Shown here piece after piece: positions 23,785-34,600 of a stretch of DNA of 62,411 bases. The notes under the pieces are model-generated. The model had not been told where the DNA came from. It made no database searches and worked only from the letters and a program-made list of their open reading frames with translations. The position numbers were made by a program, and so were the translations under genes. This stretch comes from Anoxybacillus flavithermus (GTDB taxonomy: Bacteria; Bacillota; Bacilli; Bacillales; Anoxybacillaceae). The stretch lies in NCBI RefSeq assembly GCF_002742685.1, contig NZ_PEDM01000014.1:1-62411 (forward strand), in the 5' to 3' direction. Numbering within the stretch: position 1 is the stretch's first letter; each line of letters begins with the position of its first letter.

Positions 23785-25079
23785 TGCGTAGCTATGAACG
23801 TTCCAAAGCGGCATATGCTGAAGCAGTGAAACTGATGCCTGGTGGGGTAAATAGCCCGGTGCGCGCATTTAAATCGGTGAAAATGGATCCGATTTTTATG
23901 GCGCGAGGAAAAGGATCAAAAATTTACGACATTGATGGAAACGAATATATTGATTACGTTTTATCGTGGGGACCGCTTATTTTAGGTCATGCGAACGACC
24001 AAGTAGTCGAGGCGTTAAAACGAGTAGCAGAAACAGGAACAAGTTTCGGGGCCCCAACGTTAATCGAAAATGAACTCGCTAAACTTGTGATGGAGCGCAT
24101 GCCGTCCATTGAAATCATTCGCATGGTTAGCTCAGGAACGGAAGCGACGATGAGCGCTCTTCGTTTAGCGCGGGGGTATACAGGACGAAATAAAATTGTG
24201 AAATTTGAAGGGTGTTATCATGGACATGGTGATTCGCTTTTAATTAAAGCCGGATCAGGTGTCGCGACGCTCGGCTTGCCAGATAGCCCGGGAGTGCCAG
24301 AAACGATTGCTCAACATACGATTACCGTCCCGTACAACGACTTACAAAGCGTACGTTATGCGTTTGAAAAGTTTGGAGAAGATATCGCAGCTGTCATTGT
24401 AGAACCTGTCGCTGGAAACATGGGAGTTGTTCCACCAGAGCCTGGTTTCTTACAAGGATTGCGCGATGTGACGAACGAATACGGTGCACTTCTTATTTTT
24501 GATGAAGTGATGACGGGTTTCCGTGTAGACTATTATAGCGGTCAAGGATATTACGGTGTCACTCCTGATTTAACATGTCTTGGAAAAGTCATCGGTGGTG
24601 GACTACCAGTTGGCGCATACGGTGGTCGTGCCGATGTTATGGAGAAAATTGCGCCAAGCGGTCCAATTTATCAAGCGGGCACGTTATCGGGAAATCCGAT
24701 GGCGATGACAGCAGGTTATGAAACGTTGCGTCAATTGACGCCAGAGACATACGAAACGTTCAAGAAAAAAGCGAATCGGTTAGCGGAAGGACTAAGCGAA
24801 GCGGCAAAAGCGTATGGCATTCCACATACAATTAACCAAGCGGGCTCGATGATCGGCATTTTCTTTACGAATGAGCGTGTCATCAATTACGAAACAGCGA
24901 AAACATCCGATTTAGACTTGTTTGCTCGCTATTATCAAGAAATGGCGAACGAAGGCATTTTCTTGCCACCATCGCAGTTTGAAGGCATGTTTTTATCGAC
25001 TGCACATACCGATGAAGACATTGAAAAAACCATTGAAGCAGCACGCCGTGCGTTTGCGAAAATGAGCGATTGCCTATAA
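23784..25079 (+). CDS. hemL: Glutamate-1-semialdehyde 2,1-aminomutase
   Basis: This 431-residue PLP enzyme of the class III aminotransferase fold converts glutamate-1-semialdehyde to 5-aminolevulinate. [12 protein letters not shown] near the N-terminus, [17 protein letters not shown] and the PLP lysine Lys268 in [17 protein letters not shown] are all present. AGGGGGAA precedes ATG 23784. It is the last gene of the hem operon, and its stop lies in the terminator stem. Confidence 0.96.
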   Translation: MRSYERSKAAYAEAVKLMPGGVNSPVRAFKSVKMDPIFMARGKGSKIYDIDGNEYIDYVLSWGPLILGHANDQVVEALKRVAETGTSFGAPTLIENELAKLVMERMPSIEIIRMVSSGTEATMSALRLARGYTGRNKIVKFEGCYHGHGDSLLIKAGSGVATLGLPDSPGVPETIAQHTITVPYNDLQSVRYAFEKFGEDIAAVIVEPVAGNMGVVPPEPGFLQGLRDVTNEYGALLIFDEVMTGFRVDYYSGQGYYGVTPDLTCLGKVIGGGLPVGAYGGRADVMEKIAPSGPIYQAGTLSGNPMAMTAGYETLRQLTPETYETFKKKANRLAEGLSEAAKAYGIPHTINQAGSMIGIFFTNERVINYETAKTSDLDLFARYYQEMANEGIFLPPSQFEGMFLSTAHTDEDIEKTIEAARRAFAKMSDCL

Positions 25080-25095
25080 GGCGTCGCTTTTTTTA
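25065..25095 (+). terminator. Terminator of the hem operon
   Basis: AGCGA plus GCC pairs with GGC plus TCGCT around TATAA and is followed by seven Ts. The 5' arm includes the end of hemL. Confidence 0.7.
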
Positions 25096-25096
25096 T

Positions 25097-25125
25097 GCAT
25101 ACTTCTTTTTTCCTTCTCATACTCA
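25097..25125 (+). promoter_or_regulatory. Candidate sigma-E promoter of spoVID
   Basis: GCATACT (25097-25103) fits the sigma-E -35 consensus KMATATT at six of seven positions. CATACTCA (25118-25125) fits the -10 CATACANT at about six of eight, with a 14-base spacer. spoVID is sigma-E dependent in B. subtilis, which makes the match more credible. Confidence 0.45.
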
Positions 25126-25166
25126 TAGTAATGTGAAATGACTTGGACGTTGAAGGAGAGATGAGC

Positions 25167-26084
25167 ATGTTGCGTTTTTCAATTGAAGAAGCGATTGCCT
25201 TTCGACGTGAACATCACGTTGATCAATTATTATCCATTTCGCTACAGCCGACGATTACGATTGAGGAACAAGAAGATTATGTGTATATTCGCGGTGTGCT
25301 AGAGTTATCAGGAGAATATACGAAACGAGAAGAAGATGGAGAGGACGATCAACCGTTTGAAGCGGTTCGCTATGTGGAACATGTACGTATAAATGATGAA
25401 CAAATTGGTGAATTTTTGCATCAATTCCCGATCGACGTCACTGTACCGAAAGAGCGAATTGATGACATTGAACAAGTATATGTAATGATTGAATCGTTCG
25501 ATTATGATTTAAGGCAGCATGAATTACGTTTAATTGCAGAAGTAGCGATTCACGGCATTCAAATGGATCATGATCGCGAAGATGACGAATGGGAGGCGTA
25601 CAACGTAGACGATTTCGAGCCGTTTGAAGCTGTTGCTCGGGAAGAAGTATATCAACAGGAAGAAACAGAAGAAGAACAAGGGAGTATCGTCAACGTTCCG
25701 AAATTTTATATGTTTCATGAAGAAAGCGAACAAGTAGAAGAACCGTCTTTTCAACATGAGCAAGTAGAAGATGACGGTGAAGTCGAACGGGCGGAAGAAC
25801 AAAAAGAAGAAAAACAATCGTTTCAACTTGAAATGAAAGGGAGAGATACAAACGAAAAACGAAATGAAAACGCCTTATACTTAACAAAGCTATTCGGCAA
25901 AAATGAAGAACAGGCGTTTGCTCGTTTGAAAATTTGTATCGTCCAACAAGGAGATTCGTTGGACAAGATTGCCGAGCGCTATGATGTATCTGTCCAACAG
26001 TTGTTGCGTACAAACCATTTGGAGAGCGGTGCGGATATACACGAAGGACAGTTGTTATACATTCCAACGCCAAGTAAAGTATAA
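25167..26084 (+). CDS. spoVID: Spore coat morphogenetic protein SpoVID
   Basis: This 305-residue protein tracks the coat around the forespore and links SafA and SpoIVA. The first 140 residues form the conserved SpoVID N-terminal domain (RFSIEEAIAFRREHHVDQLLSISLQP). A long glutamate-rich linker (about 150-250) follows, then a C-terminal LysM domain (VQQGDSLDKIAERYDVS). ATG 25167 with AAGGAG at 25153-25158 is preferred to an ATG only two bases behind that site. B. subtilis SpoVID is much longer (about 575 residues); the difference lies in the acidic linker. Confidence 0.9.
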   Translation: MLRFSIEEAIAFRREHHVDQLLSISLQPTITIEEQEDYVYIRGVLELSGEYTKREEDGEDDQPFEAVRYVEHVRINDEQIGEFLHQFPIDVTVPKERIDDIEQVYVMIESFDYDLRQHELRLIAEVAIHGIQMDHDREDDEWEAYNVDDFEPFEAVAREEVYQQEETEEEQGSIVNVPKFYMFHEESEQVEEPSFQHEQVEDDGEVERAEEQKEEKQSFQLEMKGRDTNEKRNENALYLTKLFGKNEEQAFARLKICIVQQGDSLDKIAERYDVSVQQLLRTNHLESGADIHEGQLLYIPTPSKV

Positions 26085-26093
26085 AAGGGCGGC

Positions 26094-27005
26094 ATGGTAA
26101 TGAAAACGGTACAAAAACAGAATGGTGTTGAAAAATGGAAAACAATAAAAGGAACATATGCCCTTAAACGAATGAAATCTTTGGCACATTGGCAGGCGAT
26201 TGAGCAAGCTTATCGCTTACGCATACCGCTTGCCATTCCGATTTATGAAACGAAACAAAGAGATGGCCAATGGTACTATATCATGCCGTGGTTAAAAGAA
26301 AAAACGAATCCAGCGGCATCGTTTTTCCATGATTTGGCCCGATGGCATAAACATTCGATAAAAGACATTGAAACGACGGAAGCGGAAATTGAGCGGTATT
26401 ATGAGGAACGAAAACATTCTCTTGAACAGGCGAAAAAAACGCTCACTCACTATATCGAAACATGCGAAAAACAATGGTATATGTCTCCGTTTCAACTACA
26501 ATGTTGCACGCATTTTCCTGACGTTATCCGCGCCATTTCGTTTTCTGAACATACATTAAATGAATGGCGCGAGCGCATGCGAGAAAAAAAGACGGTGCGC
26601 ATTTGCTATATTCATGGTCGACCATCATTTCAACATTATGTCGAACGGAATGATGGCACATCGTATTTTATTAGTTTTGAACGAGCACGTTGGGCACCAC
26701 CGTTTCATGATTTGCTTTTCTTTTTCCGTCAATATTTGCATACGTATCCGATTGTATGTGATGAAGCAGTACAATGGCTCTCACAGTATGAACAAACATT
26801 GTCGCTTGAAGAAGATGAACGGTTATTATTTTTTCATTTACTTGTTGATCCACATCGGTTTGTTGATCTCATTCATCGGTACGAACAACAGCGACATCAT
26901 CGACAAATGACAGCTGCTTGGCAACGGGCATATTGGCAAATGAAAAACATCGAATATGTCATCGGAAAGTGGGGAGAAAAGGAAACAAATCAAATCCAAT
27001 CGTAA
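26094..27005 (+). CDS. ysxE: YsxE-type spore coat kinase-like protein
   Basis: This 303-residue protein resembles the CotS/YsxE family of aminoglycoside-phosphotransferase-like coat proteins. YALKRMKS (residues about 22-29) could be the lysine strand. RICYIHGRPSFQHYVER (near 165-180) corresponds to the HGD catalytic loop but has HGRP instead of a canonical aspartate, so activity is doubtful. It follows spoVID by nine bases, as in B. subtilis. ATG 26094 and ATG 26100 are both possible; AAAGGGCGG is better spaced for the second. The 3' end overlaps a convergent gene. Confidence 0.85.
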   Translation: MVMKTVQKQNGVEKWKTIKGTYALKRMKSLAHWQAIEQAYRLRIPLAIPIYETKQRDGQWYYIMPWLKEKTNPAASFFHDLARWHKHSIKDIETTEAEIERYYEERKHSLEQAKKTLTHYIETCEKQWYMSPFQLQCCTHFPDVIRAISFSEHTLNEWRERMREKKTVRICYIHGRPSFQHYVERNDGTSYFISFERARWAPPFHDLLFFFRQYLHTYPIVCDEAVQWLSQYEQTLSLEEDERLLFFHLLVDPHRFVDLIHRYEQQRHHRQMTAAWQRAYWQMKNIEYVIGKWGEKETNQIQS

Positions 27006-27181
27006 TGTAAGGCGAATGAAAGAAAAATAAAAATAGCGAGTAAAATAACGTCGATTGTTGTTGGAAATAAAATGGTGCGAATCGCTTGAACAACGGTAAT
27101 CGGAATGATGCATTGTTCAGCAATAAAGCGAAGTTTTCTTAACCACGGTGGCCAAGCGTACGGATTGTAACGTTTACGCAT
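26990..27181 (-). CDS. yszA: Small membrane protein, probable YszA
   Basis: This 63-residue protein has a basic, proline- and tryptophan-rich N-terminus (RKRYNPYAWPPWLRKLRF) and two hydrophobic stretches (CIIPITVVQAIRTILF and IDVILLAIFIFLSFALHY). AAGGAAGTGA lies six to eight bases before its ATG on the minus strand, a good ribosome site. Its 3' end overlaps the end of ysxE by 16 bases, tail to tail. From memory, B. subtilis has the small gene yszA at this place; the symbol rests on that. Confidence 0.65.
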   Translation of the reverse strand: MRKRYNPYAWPPWLRKLRFIAEQCIIPITVVQAIRTILFPTTIDVILLAIFIFLSFALHYDWI

Positions 27182-27204
27182 ATGCTCACTTCCTTTTCAA
27201 ATAG

Positions 27205-27235
27205 TTAGCTCCACATGTTGGAGCTTTTCTTTTTA
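27205..27235 (+). terminator. Hairpin terminator before the valS leader
   Basis: AGCTCCA (27207-27213) pairs with TGGAGCT (27219-27225) and is followed by TTTCTTTTT. On the plus strand it would end transcripts reading through from spoVID-ysxE and isolate the valS promoter. Confidence 0.7.
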
Positions 27236-27272
27236 TCATATGTATAAAGAAGTGAAAATGTGGCAAACCTTA

Positions 27273-27300
27273 TTGACGATTCATATGATTTTTATATAGT
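27273..27300 (+). promoter_or_regulatory. Sigma-A promoter of valS
   Basis: TTGACG (27273-27278), a 16-base spacer and TATAGT (27295-27300). Transcription would start near 27307 and run through the T-box leader. Confidence 0.7.
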
Positions 27301-27307
27301 ATTATGT

Positions 27308-27579
27308 ATGAATAGAAAAAAGCGAAGAAAGGGAAGAGTACGGCGTAACCCGCCTGGCAGAGAGGGAAATCAATAGCTGCGAGATTTCCTAGGTTTGTGG
27401 TCGTCGGAAGGTCGCCCTAGAGCTGCTTCTTTGAACGAAAGTAGGAGAAGCCGGTGCATCGCCGTTATCGATTTGAGTGCTTAAGCGTCGCTTAAGAAAA
27501 AAGGTGGTACCGCGAAAGAGTCTCCTTTCGTCCTTTTCGGATGAAAGGAGTTTTTTATTTTAGTGAAGGAGGGATTTTT
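27308..27579 (+). promoter_or_regulatory. T-box leader, valine type, upstream of valS
   Basis: The T-box core AAGGTGGTACCGCG lies at 27501-27514. In the specifier region GGAAG is followed by GTC (27411-27413), a valine codon, then GCC, as in other valS leaders. The antiterminator is followed by a terminator hairpin. Uncharged tRNA-Val would stabilise the ON form. This fills the gap of almost 400 bases between yszA and valS. Confidence 0.92.
27522..27556 (+). terminator. Attenuator terminator of the valS T-box
   Basis: CTCCTTTC pairs with GAAAGGAG, followed by six Ts, directly after the T-box core and 24 bases before valS. Confidence 0.85.
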
Positions 27580-30204
27580 ATGTTACCGCCGAAGTACGAC
27601 CACCGTACTGTTGAGGCAAACCGTTATGAATGGTGGTTAAAAGGAAAGTTTTTCGAAGCAACAAGTGACGAAAGGAAGAAACCATTTACGATCGTCATTC
27701 CACCACCAAACGTGACAGGGAAACTTCATTTAGGACATGCGTGGGATACGACGTTGCAAGATATCATTACGCGCATGAAGCGCATGCAAGGATATGACGT
27801 CTTATGGCTTCCGGGCATGGACCATGCGGGTATTGCTACGCAAGCAAAAGTAGAAGAAAAGCTCCGCAACGAAGGAAAAACACGCTACGATTTAGGGCGT
27901 GAAAAATTTGTCGAAGAGACGTGGAAATGGAAAGAAGAATATGCAGGTCACATTCGTTCTCAATGGGCGAAGCTTGGGCTTGGGCTCGATTATACGCGGG
28001 AGCGCTTTACGCTTGATGAAGGGTTATCAAAAGCGGTGCGCGAAGTATTTGTATCGTTATATAAAAAGGGACTTATTTATCGTGGCGAGTACATTATTAA
28101 CTGGGATCCAGTAACAAAAACAGCATTATCGGACATTGAAGTCGTATATAAAGATGTGCAAGGTGCTCTATATCATATGCGCTATCCGCTTGCAGATGGC
28201 TCAGGCTATATCGAAGTGGCAACGACTCGTCCAGAAACGATGCTTGGCGATACAGCCGTTGCCGTTCATCCAGAAGATGAGCGTTACAAACATCTTATCG
28301 GAAAAACAGTCATTTTACCGATCGTTGGTCGTGAAATTCCGATTATTGGTGATGAGTATGTCGATATGTCGTTCGGTTCCGGAGCGGTGAAAATTACGCC
28401 AGCACACGATCCAAACGACTTTGAAATCGGAAACCGTCATCACTTGCCACGCATTCTTGTCATGAACGAAGACGGTACGATGAACGATAACGCTCTTCAA
28501 TATAAGGGGCTCGACCGCTTCGAATGTCGCAAACAAATTGTGAAAGATTTACAAGAAAAAGGCGTGCTATTTAAAATCGAAGAACATATGCATGCAGTCG
28601 GTCATAGTGAGCGGAGCGGTGCCGTCGTTGAACCGTATTTATCGACGCAATGGTTTGTGAAAATGAAGCCGCTTGCTGAAGCTGCGATTGAACTACAAAA
28701 AACAGAAGGAAAAGTGAATTTCGTCCCAGAGCGATTTGAAAAAACGTATTTACATTGGATGGAAAACATCCGCGATTGGTGCATTTCTCGCCAACTTTGG
28801 TGGGGACATCGCATTCCAGCATGGTATCATAAAGAAACGGGCGAAGTGTATGTAGATCATGAGCCACCAGCAGACATTGAAAATTGGGAACAAGATCCAG
28901 ATGTATTAGATACGTGGTTTAGCTCTGCGCTTTGGCCGTTTTCAACAATGGGGTGGCCAGATGAAACATCGGCAGACTATAACCGTTATTACCCAACAGA
29001 TGTGCTTGTTACAGGCTATGACATCATTTTTTTCTGGGTATCGCGCATGATTTTCCAAGCGCTTGAATTTACAGGAAAACGTCCGTTTAAAGATGTTCTC
29101 ATTCACGGACTAGTGCGCGATGCGCAAGGACGAAAAATGAGTAAGTCGCTTGGCAACGGCGTCGATCCGATGGATGTCATTGATCAGTACGGTGCCGATT
29201 CGCTTCGTTACTTTTTAGCGACAGGAAGCGCACCTGGTCAAGACTTGCGCTTTAGCACAGAAAAAGTTGAAGCGACATGGAACTTCGTCAATAAAATTTG
29301 GAACGCTTCTCGTTTTGCGCTTATGAACATGGAAGGATTTACGTACGAGGGCATCGACTTATATGGCGAAAAATCGGTTGCTGATCATTGGATTTTAACA
29401 CGCTTAAACGAAACGATTGAGACGGTGACAAAACTCGCAGATAAATACGAGTTTGGTGAAGTCGGTCGGGTGTTATATAACTTCATTTGGGATGACTTAT
29501 GCGATTGGTATATTGAGATGGCGAAGTTACCGTTATACGGCGACGATGAACAAGCGAAGAAAACGACGCGCTCTGTTCTTGCTTATGTGCTTGATCAAAC
29601 GATGCGTCTCCTTCATCCGTTTATGCCGTTTGTAACCGAAGAAATTTGGCAACAACTTCCGCATGAAGGAGAGTCGATTACAGTTGCTCCGTGGCCGCAA
29701 GTTCGTCCTGAACTAAGCAATCATAAAGCTGCTGAGCAAATGCGTTTGCTTGTTGATATTATTCGCGCAGTGCGTAACATTCGCGCTGAAGTGAATACGC
29801 CGTTAAGCAAGTCAATTACGTTGCACATTAAAGCAAAAGACGAGCAAATTGCGAATACCCTTCAGAAAAACCGCTCATATATCGAGCGTTTCTGCAATCC
29901 GAGTGAACTTGTGATTGGCACAGCGATTCCAACGGTCGAGAAAGCGATGACTGCAGTTGTGACAGGCGCAGAACTAAGCTTGCCGCTTGAAGGACTAATC
30001 AACATAGAAGAAGAAGTGAAACGTCTCGAAAAAGAATTGCAAAAACTTGATCAAGAAGTCGAGCGTGTGCAAAAGAAATTAAGTAACGAAGGCTTTTTAG
30101 CGAAAGCGCCAGCGCACGTTGTCGAAGAGGAACGAAAAAAAGAGCGCGACTACATCGAAAAACGTGAAGCGGTCCGCGCCCGTCTTGCACAATTAAAGCA
30201 ATAG
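27580..30204 (+). CDS. valS: Valyl-tRNA synthetase
   Basis: This 874-residue class I synthetase charges tRNA-Val and edits mischarged threonine. The HIGH-type motif is [15 protein letters not shown] (near residues 44-58), the CP1 editing domain has [17 protein letters not shown], and the KMSKS motif is [10 protein letters not shown] (near 525). A C-terminal coiled-coil arm ([19 protein letters not shown] onward) ends the protein. ATG 27580 has AAGGAGGG at 27566-27573. An earlier in-frame start lies in the attenuator and is not used. Confidence 0.97.
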   Translation: MLPPKYDHRTVEANRYEWWLKGKFFEATSDERKKPFTIVIPPPNVTGKLHLGHAWDTTLQDIITRMKRMQGYDVLWLPGMDHAGIATQAKVEEKLRNEGKTRYDLGREKFVEETWKWKEEYAGHIRSQWAKLGLGLDYTRERFTLDEGLSKAVREVFVSLYKKGLIYRGEYIINWDPVTKTALSDIEVVYKDVQGALYHMRYPLADGSGYIEVATTRPETMLGDTAVAVHPEDERYKHLIGKTVILPIVGREIPIIGDEYVDMSFGSGAVKITPAHDPNDFEIGNRHHLPRILVMNEDGTMNDNALQYKGLDRFECRKQIVKDLQEKGVLFKIEEHMHAVGHSERSGAVVEPYLSTQWFVKMKPLAEAAIELQKTEGKVNFVPERFEKTYLHWMENIRDWCISRQLWWGHRIPAWYHKETGEVYVDHEPPADIENWEQDPDVLDTWFSSALWPFSTMGWPDETSADYNRYYPTDVLVTGYDIIFFWVSRMIFQALEFTGKRPFKDVLIHGLVRDAQGRKMSKSLGNGVDPMDVIDQYGADSLRYFLATGSAPGQDLRFSTEKVEATWNFVNKIWNASRFALMNMEGFTYEGIDLYGEKSVADHWILTRLNETIETVTKLADKYEFGEVGRVLYNFIWDDLCDWYIEMAKLPLYGDDEQAKKTTRSVLAYVLDQTMRLLHPFMPFVTEEIWQQLPHEGESITVAPWPQVRPELSNHKAAEQMRLLVDIIRAVRNIRAEVNTPLSKSITLHIKAKDEQIANTLQKNRSYIERFCNPSELVIGTAIPTVEKAMTAVVTGAELSLPLEGLINIEEEVKRLEKELQKLDQEVERVQKKLSNEGFLAKAPAHVVEEERKKERDYIEKREAVRARLAQLKQ

Positions 30205-30213
30205 TTTTATGAT

Positions 30214-30243
30214 GAAGACGAATCCATTTCGGATTCGTCTTTC
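30214..30243 (+). terminator. Terminator of valS
   Basis: AAGACGAATCC and GGATTCGTCTT form an 11-pair stem with a short loop. The T tail is short, so some read-through into folC is likely. Confidence 0.6.
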
Positions 30244-30267
30244 ACTTTAGTAGAAGGGGGATTTTTC

Positions 30268-31572
30268 ATGGTTTGTACATATAAAGAAGCAGTTGAATGG
30301 ATTCATGGACGGTTAAAGTTAGGGGTCAAACCAGGATTAAGACGAATGGAATGGATGATGGAAAAGCTCGATCATCCAGAGCGTCGCATCAAAGCGATTC
30401 ATGTCGGTGGGACGAACGGAAAAGGATCAACCGTTTGCTTTTTACGTCATATATTACAAGAAGCAGGGTATCGTGTCGGAACGTTTACATCGCCGTACGT
30501 TGAACAATTTAATGAACGCATTAGTATAAACGGGCAGCCGATTAGCGATATTGATCTGATCAAACTTGTGCAAGTCATTCAACCTTTGGCAGAAGAGTTA
30601 GAACAGACGGAATTAGGTGGTCCGACTGAATTTGAAGTCATTACGGCTATGGCGCTTTATTACTTTGGAAAAGTGAACGTACAAGACGTCGTCATTTTTG
30701 AAGTAGGACTTGGTGGTCGCTTAGATTCGACGAACGTCATTTATCCGCTCTTATCGGTGATTACAAATGTCGGTTACGATCATATACATATATTAGGGAA
30801 TACACTTGAACAAATCGCATTTGAAAAAGCGGGAATTATAAAAGCAGGGATCCCTGTTGTAACTGCGATCGACCAGCCTGAAGCTGTACGGGTCGTAGAG
30901 GAAAAAGCGGCATCTGTACGTTCGAAAGTATATGCGCTCGGTCGCGATTTTACCGTTTTCGCTCATGAACCGACGAGCGATGGGGAACGTTTTTCATTAC
31001 AAACACCGTTTACGACATATCATGATGTCACGACGGCGATGTTTGGCGGGCATCAAGTGAAAAACGCAGCACTTGCGCTAATGGCGGCTGATTATTTACG
31101 CATTTATTATTCGTTTTTAATTGAGCGAGAACATATGTATAACGGCGTTCGGAAAGCCGAGTGGCTCGGACGATTTGAAAAGATGAACGATCGCCCACTT
31201 ATTATTATTGATGGGGCGCATAACGAAGAAGGAATCGATAGCCTCGTGGCGACAATGAACGCTCATTATCCGAACCATCGTGTGCATGTCCTTTTTACAG
31301 CGTTAGGCGATAAACCGGTCACAGCGATGATTCGAAAACTAGAAACGATTGCACATACGCTGACGTTTACAACATTTGATTTTCCACGCGCTCTTTCCGC
31401 CGAACAACTAGCCGAACAAGCGACACATCCAAACGTTCAATGCACGAACGATTGGAAACAATGGCTAAAAGAAAAGCGCACACAAGTGGAAAAAGACGAC
31501 ATCATTTTAATTACAGGTTCGCTTTATTTCATCTCAAACGTACGAAATTTTATAAAAAATAAATATAAATAA
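30268..31572 (+). CDS. folC: Folylpolyglutamate synthase / dihydrofolate synthase
   Basis: This 434-residue Mur-ligase-family enzyme adds glutamates to folates. The P-loop is GGTNGKGSTVCFL (near residues 47-59); FTSPYVEQFNERI, GLGGRLDSTNV and DGAHNEEG are the other family motifs. AGAAGGGGG precedes ATG 30268. In B. subtilis folC is followed by comC and spoIIB; here the pilus locus is in that gap. Confidence 0.95.
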   Translation: MVCTYKEAVEWIHGRLKLGVKPGLRRMEWMMEKLDHPERRIKAIHVGGTNGKGSTVCFLRHILQEAGYRVGTFTSPYVEQFNERISINGQPISDIDLIKLVQVIQPLAEELEQTELGGPTEFEVITAMALYYFGKVNVQDVVIFEVGLGGRLDSTNVIYPLLSVITNVGYDHIHILGNTLEQIAFEKAGIIKAGIPVVTAIDQPEAVRVVEEKAASVRSKVYALGRDFTVFAHEPTSDGERFSLQTPFTTYHDVTTAMFGGHQVKNAALALMAADYLRIYYSFLIEREHMYNGVRKAEWLGRFEKMNDRPLIIIDGAHNEEGIDSLVATMNAHYPNHRVHVLFTALGDKPVTAMIRKLETIAHTLTFTTFDFPRALSAEQLAEQATHPNVQCTNDWKQWLKEKRTQVEKDDIILITGSLYFISNVRNFIKNKYK

Positions 31573-31584
31573 TGGCAAGATTAC

Positions 31585-31593
31585 TGGTATAAT
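31585..31593 (+). promoter_or_regulatory. Extended -10 promoter before the Ig-domain protein gene
   Basis: TGGTATAAT is a perfect extended -10 element 38 bases before the GTG start at 31631. No clear -35 is seen. No terminator separates it from folC. Confidence 0.55.
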
Positions 31594-31630
31594 AGATAAA
31601 AAATAGGACTTTTGAAAGGGGGAGAGGTAG

Positions 31631-34600
31631 GTGAAAAGAGCTGTTTCGATGTTTCTTGTGCTGCTTTTGTGGTCATCGTTCTTCTTTCCTGCTGTCAACA
31701 GCAAAGCAGCAAGCAATAAGCAGACAGGCGAGAAATATGAAATATTAGAGATTGTCAGCCATGCTTCATCAGGTTCATCTTTGACTACAAACTATTTAAA
31801 CAACACAAAGGATCTTAATATTACAACAATGACGATGAAACGATTTGTCGCTTTGCGCGATGAATTAGACGGTAAATATGATGCAATTGTTATTTCACAA
31901 GGTGATTATAATCCTCAAACTATAGGCGGATCAGATGATGCACCGACTGCGAGTGCTAGTCAAAGAGATCAACAGCACGATACAAAGAACGTACTAAATG
32001 ACATTACGAACTTAAAAGCCAAGCAAATAAAAGATTTTTATATCGAAAAAGGACTCCCTGTATTTATTTATAAAAAGGATGGTAGCAACGAAAACGCATT
32101 GCGGTATACAAATAGCAAATTATATAAAAACTTTTCTCCGTATTTAACAAATAAAAAAGATAACGTCATTTTCTTCAATGATAAACTTCAAGATGATTTT
32201 GCGAGGTTTGGACTAAACGGTTCACTCGAAAGTTATAAAACACGTCCACGCTTTTTCTTAACATCCGCTCCTTCGAGTGAGCAAGTGATGAGAAAAGGAG
32301 ATACGCTTTCGTTTACGTACAATATCATCAATTACCAACATTTCAAAAATAAGCTGTTAACAGTTAACCTATACATTGACTCTGATTTTAACGACAAATA
32401 TACGAGCGAAGAAATTGTCGCGTCAAAACAAGTACAAGGAGCAACAGGAACGATTTCGTACACGCTTCCAGCAGGTTATTCTGGTCCGCGTTATTGGAAA
32501 GTAGAAATTGTTGATGAAACAAGTGCATTAAAAGATTATGACAAAGGATTTGTAAAGTTCCGAGATGCAGTTCCAGAAATTAACGTTCTTCAAATTATGA
32601 ACGTAAGTGGTGATGCTAGTTCGCTTTTGAAAGAGACGAATATGAAGCAACGATACTTACAAACAGATGATTATAAAATTTCTATAAAAACGACGATGTT
32701 GACAGATTTTCAAAAAAGTATACAAACATTGTTGCAAGAAAGAAAAGATCCGAGCGTTTCTCACGAGGCAATTAACGGATTGTACAACATGCTTATTTTT
32801 GGTTTTGGCGACTCATATACACGCGGAGGAAATGGAAGTGCTGCTGTTACTGATTTAAACGACAATGCAATTAATTCGGTTCTCCGCTTTATTGAAACAG
32901 GACAGAGCGTGATGTTCACGCATGATACGTTTTTCCGACATGATGATAAAACGAATAAATGGGTGACACAATTTGGTGATATTGTCGGACAAATTGTACC
33001 AAAAACAAACTTAGGGAGATCAGGAATTAACCAAACGGAAAAAACAGTAAAAGTAAACAGTGGGCTCATGACTGATTACCCTTTTGCATTAGATGATAGT
33101 ATAGCAGTTGCGACTACCCATAACCAATACTACACATTAAACTTAGAAGATGAGTCAATTATCCCTTGGTATAACTTAGAAAGTAAAGACAGTGCTACGT
33201 ATAAAAGAGATATTTATGACAGCTGGAATCACTACTATACGTATTCCAAAGGAAATGTCACTTATTCTGGAACGGGTCATACGATTGGTTTTCCAGACGA
33301 AGAACAAAAGCTATTCGTCAATACAATGTATCGTGCGTTTTTCGGTTCGAACCATGCACCGCAATTGACGGTCATTACGCCGCAAGAAAACGAAAAAATT
33401 CCGAGCAATCAGCCAATTGAACTATCATATAAAGTGGAAGATTTAGATTTAGTCGACCGAACGTTTTCTACGAAAGTGTGGATAAACGATCAAGAAGTGT
33501 ACGCACAAAACGATGTGCCAAATGGCACGACGATTATTCAGTCGCTTCCGCACAATATGCCAAACGGTGGAACAGCGAAAATAAAAATTGAAGCAACCGA
33601 CGCAAGGGGAGCGAAAGTAACGAAAGAATTTCAAGTGATTATTGAAAAAGTATCGGCAAACATGGAAGTGAGTCGAACGATTTCAAAAACGCTCGCTCCA
33701 GTCGATGAATCGATTGCGATACAGTATACAATCACACCAAAACCATTATCGTTATTGACGAATACGTTGTTAAAAGTCACAAACGTTGCATTTGAAGAAA
33801 AATTGCCGGCAGGCATTGAAGTCGTCTCTTTACCGAGTGGATTTACAAAACAAGGAACAATTACAGAAGGATATACAATTAAAGGGGTATTGCCAGACAT
33901 TTCGTTTATCAAATCAGGAACGACGTATATCGCTGAACCACAAACGTTCGCGATTCAAGTGAAACCAACAAAAAAAGGAACGTTTTCGTTATCGCAAGCA
34001 AAACTGACGTATAAAGATGTAAATACGCAAGTTGTCCATTTAGCATTTAATGCTGTATCGTTTGTTTCCGATTATAAAATTACAGATGTGACATTACCAA
34101 GCACTATTTTCGTGAACCGCGGCGTGCCGAAAAATGCGCGGTTATTGTTAAACGTCTTGCCGCAAGAAGCAACGATCGCTTCAGTAGAGTGGAGCGAAAA
34201 TAGCAATGGACAAATCATTTCTATTGACCAAAATGGTGTCATTACGGCAATACAAGAAGGAACTGCACAAGTGACAGCAAAAGTAAAAGATATATTCGGT
34301 AACGTAAAAACAACAACGATGACAGTCATCGTACGCATTCCAGTCGATTCGATCACAATAAACGACTTTACCGTTCACGTCGGTGAAACCATTTCAATTC
34401 CGATTACCGTATCACCAGCAGATGCGAAAAAAGCTATATCTTATTCACTAGGAAATAGTTTTTATGCGGAAGTGAATGGAACAAACGGAACGATTACCGG
34501 ATTAAAAGAAGGGGTTACAACGTTAACTGTTCAAGCATTTAACAGAAACGATGAACTCATTCAAAGAACGGTTACTGTCACCGTTCAAGCGATCCCAGTT

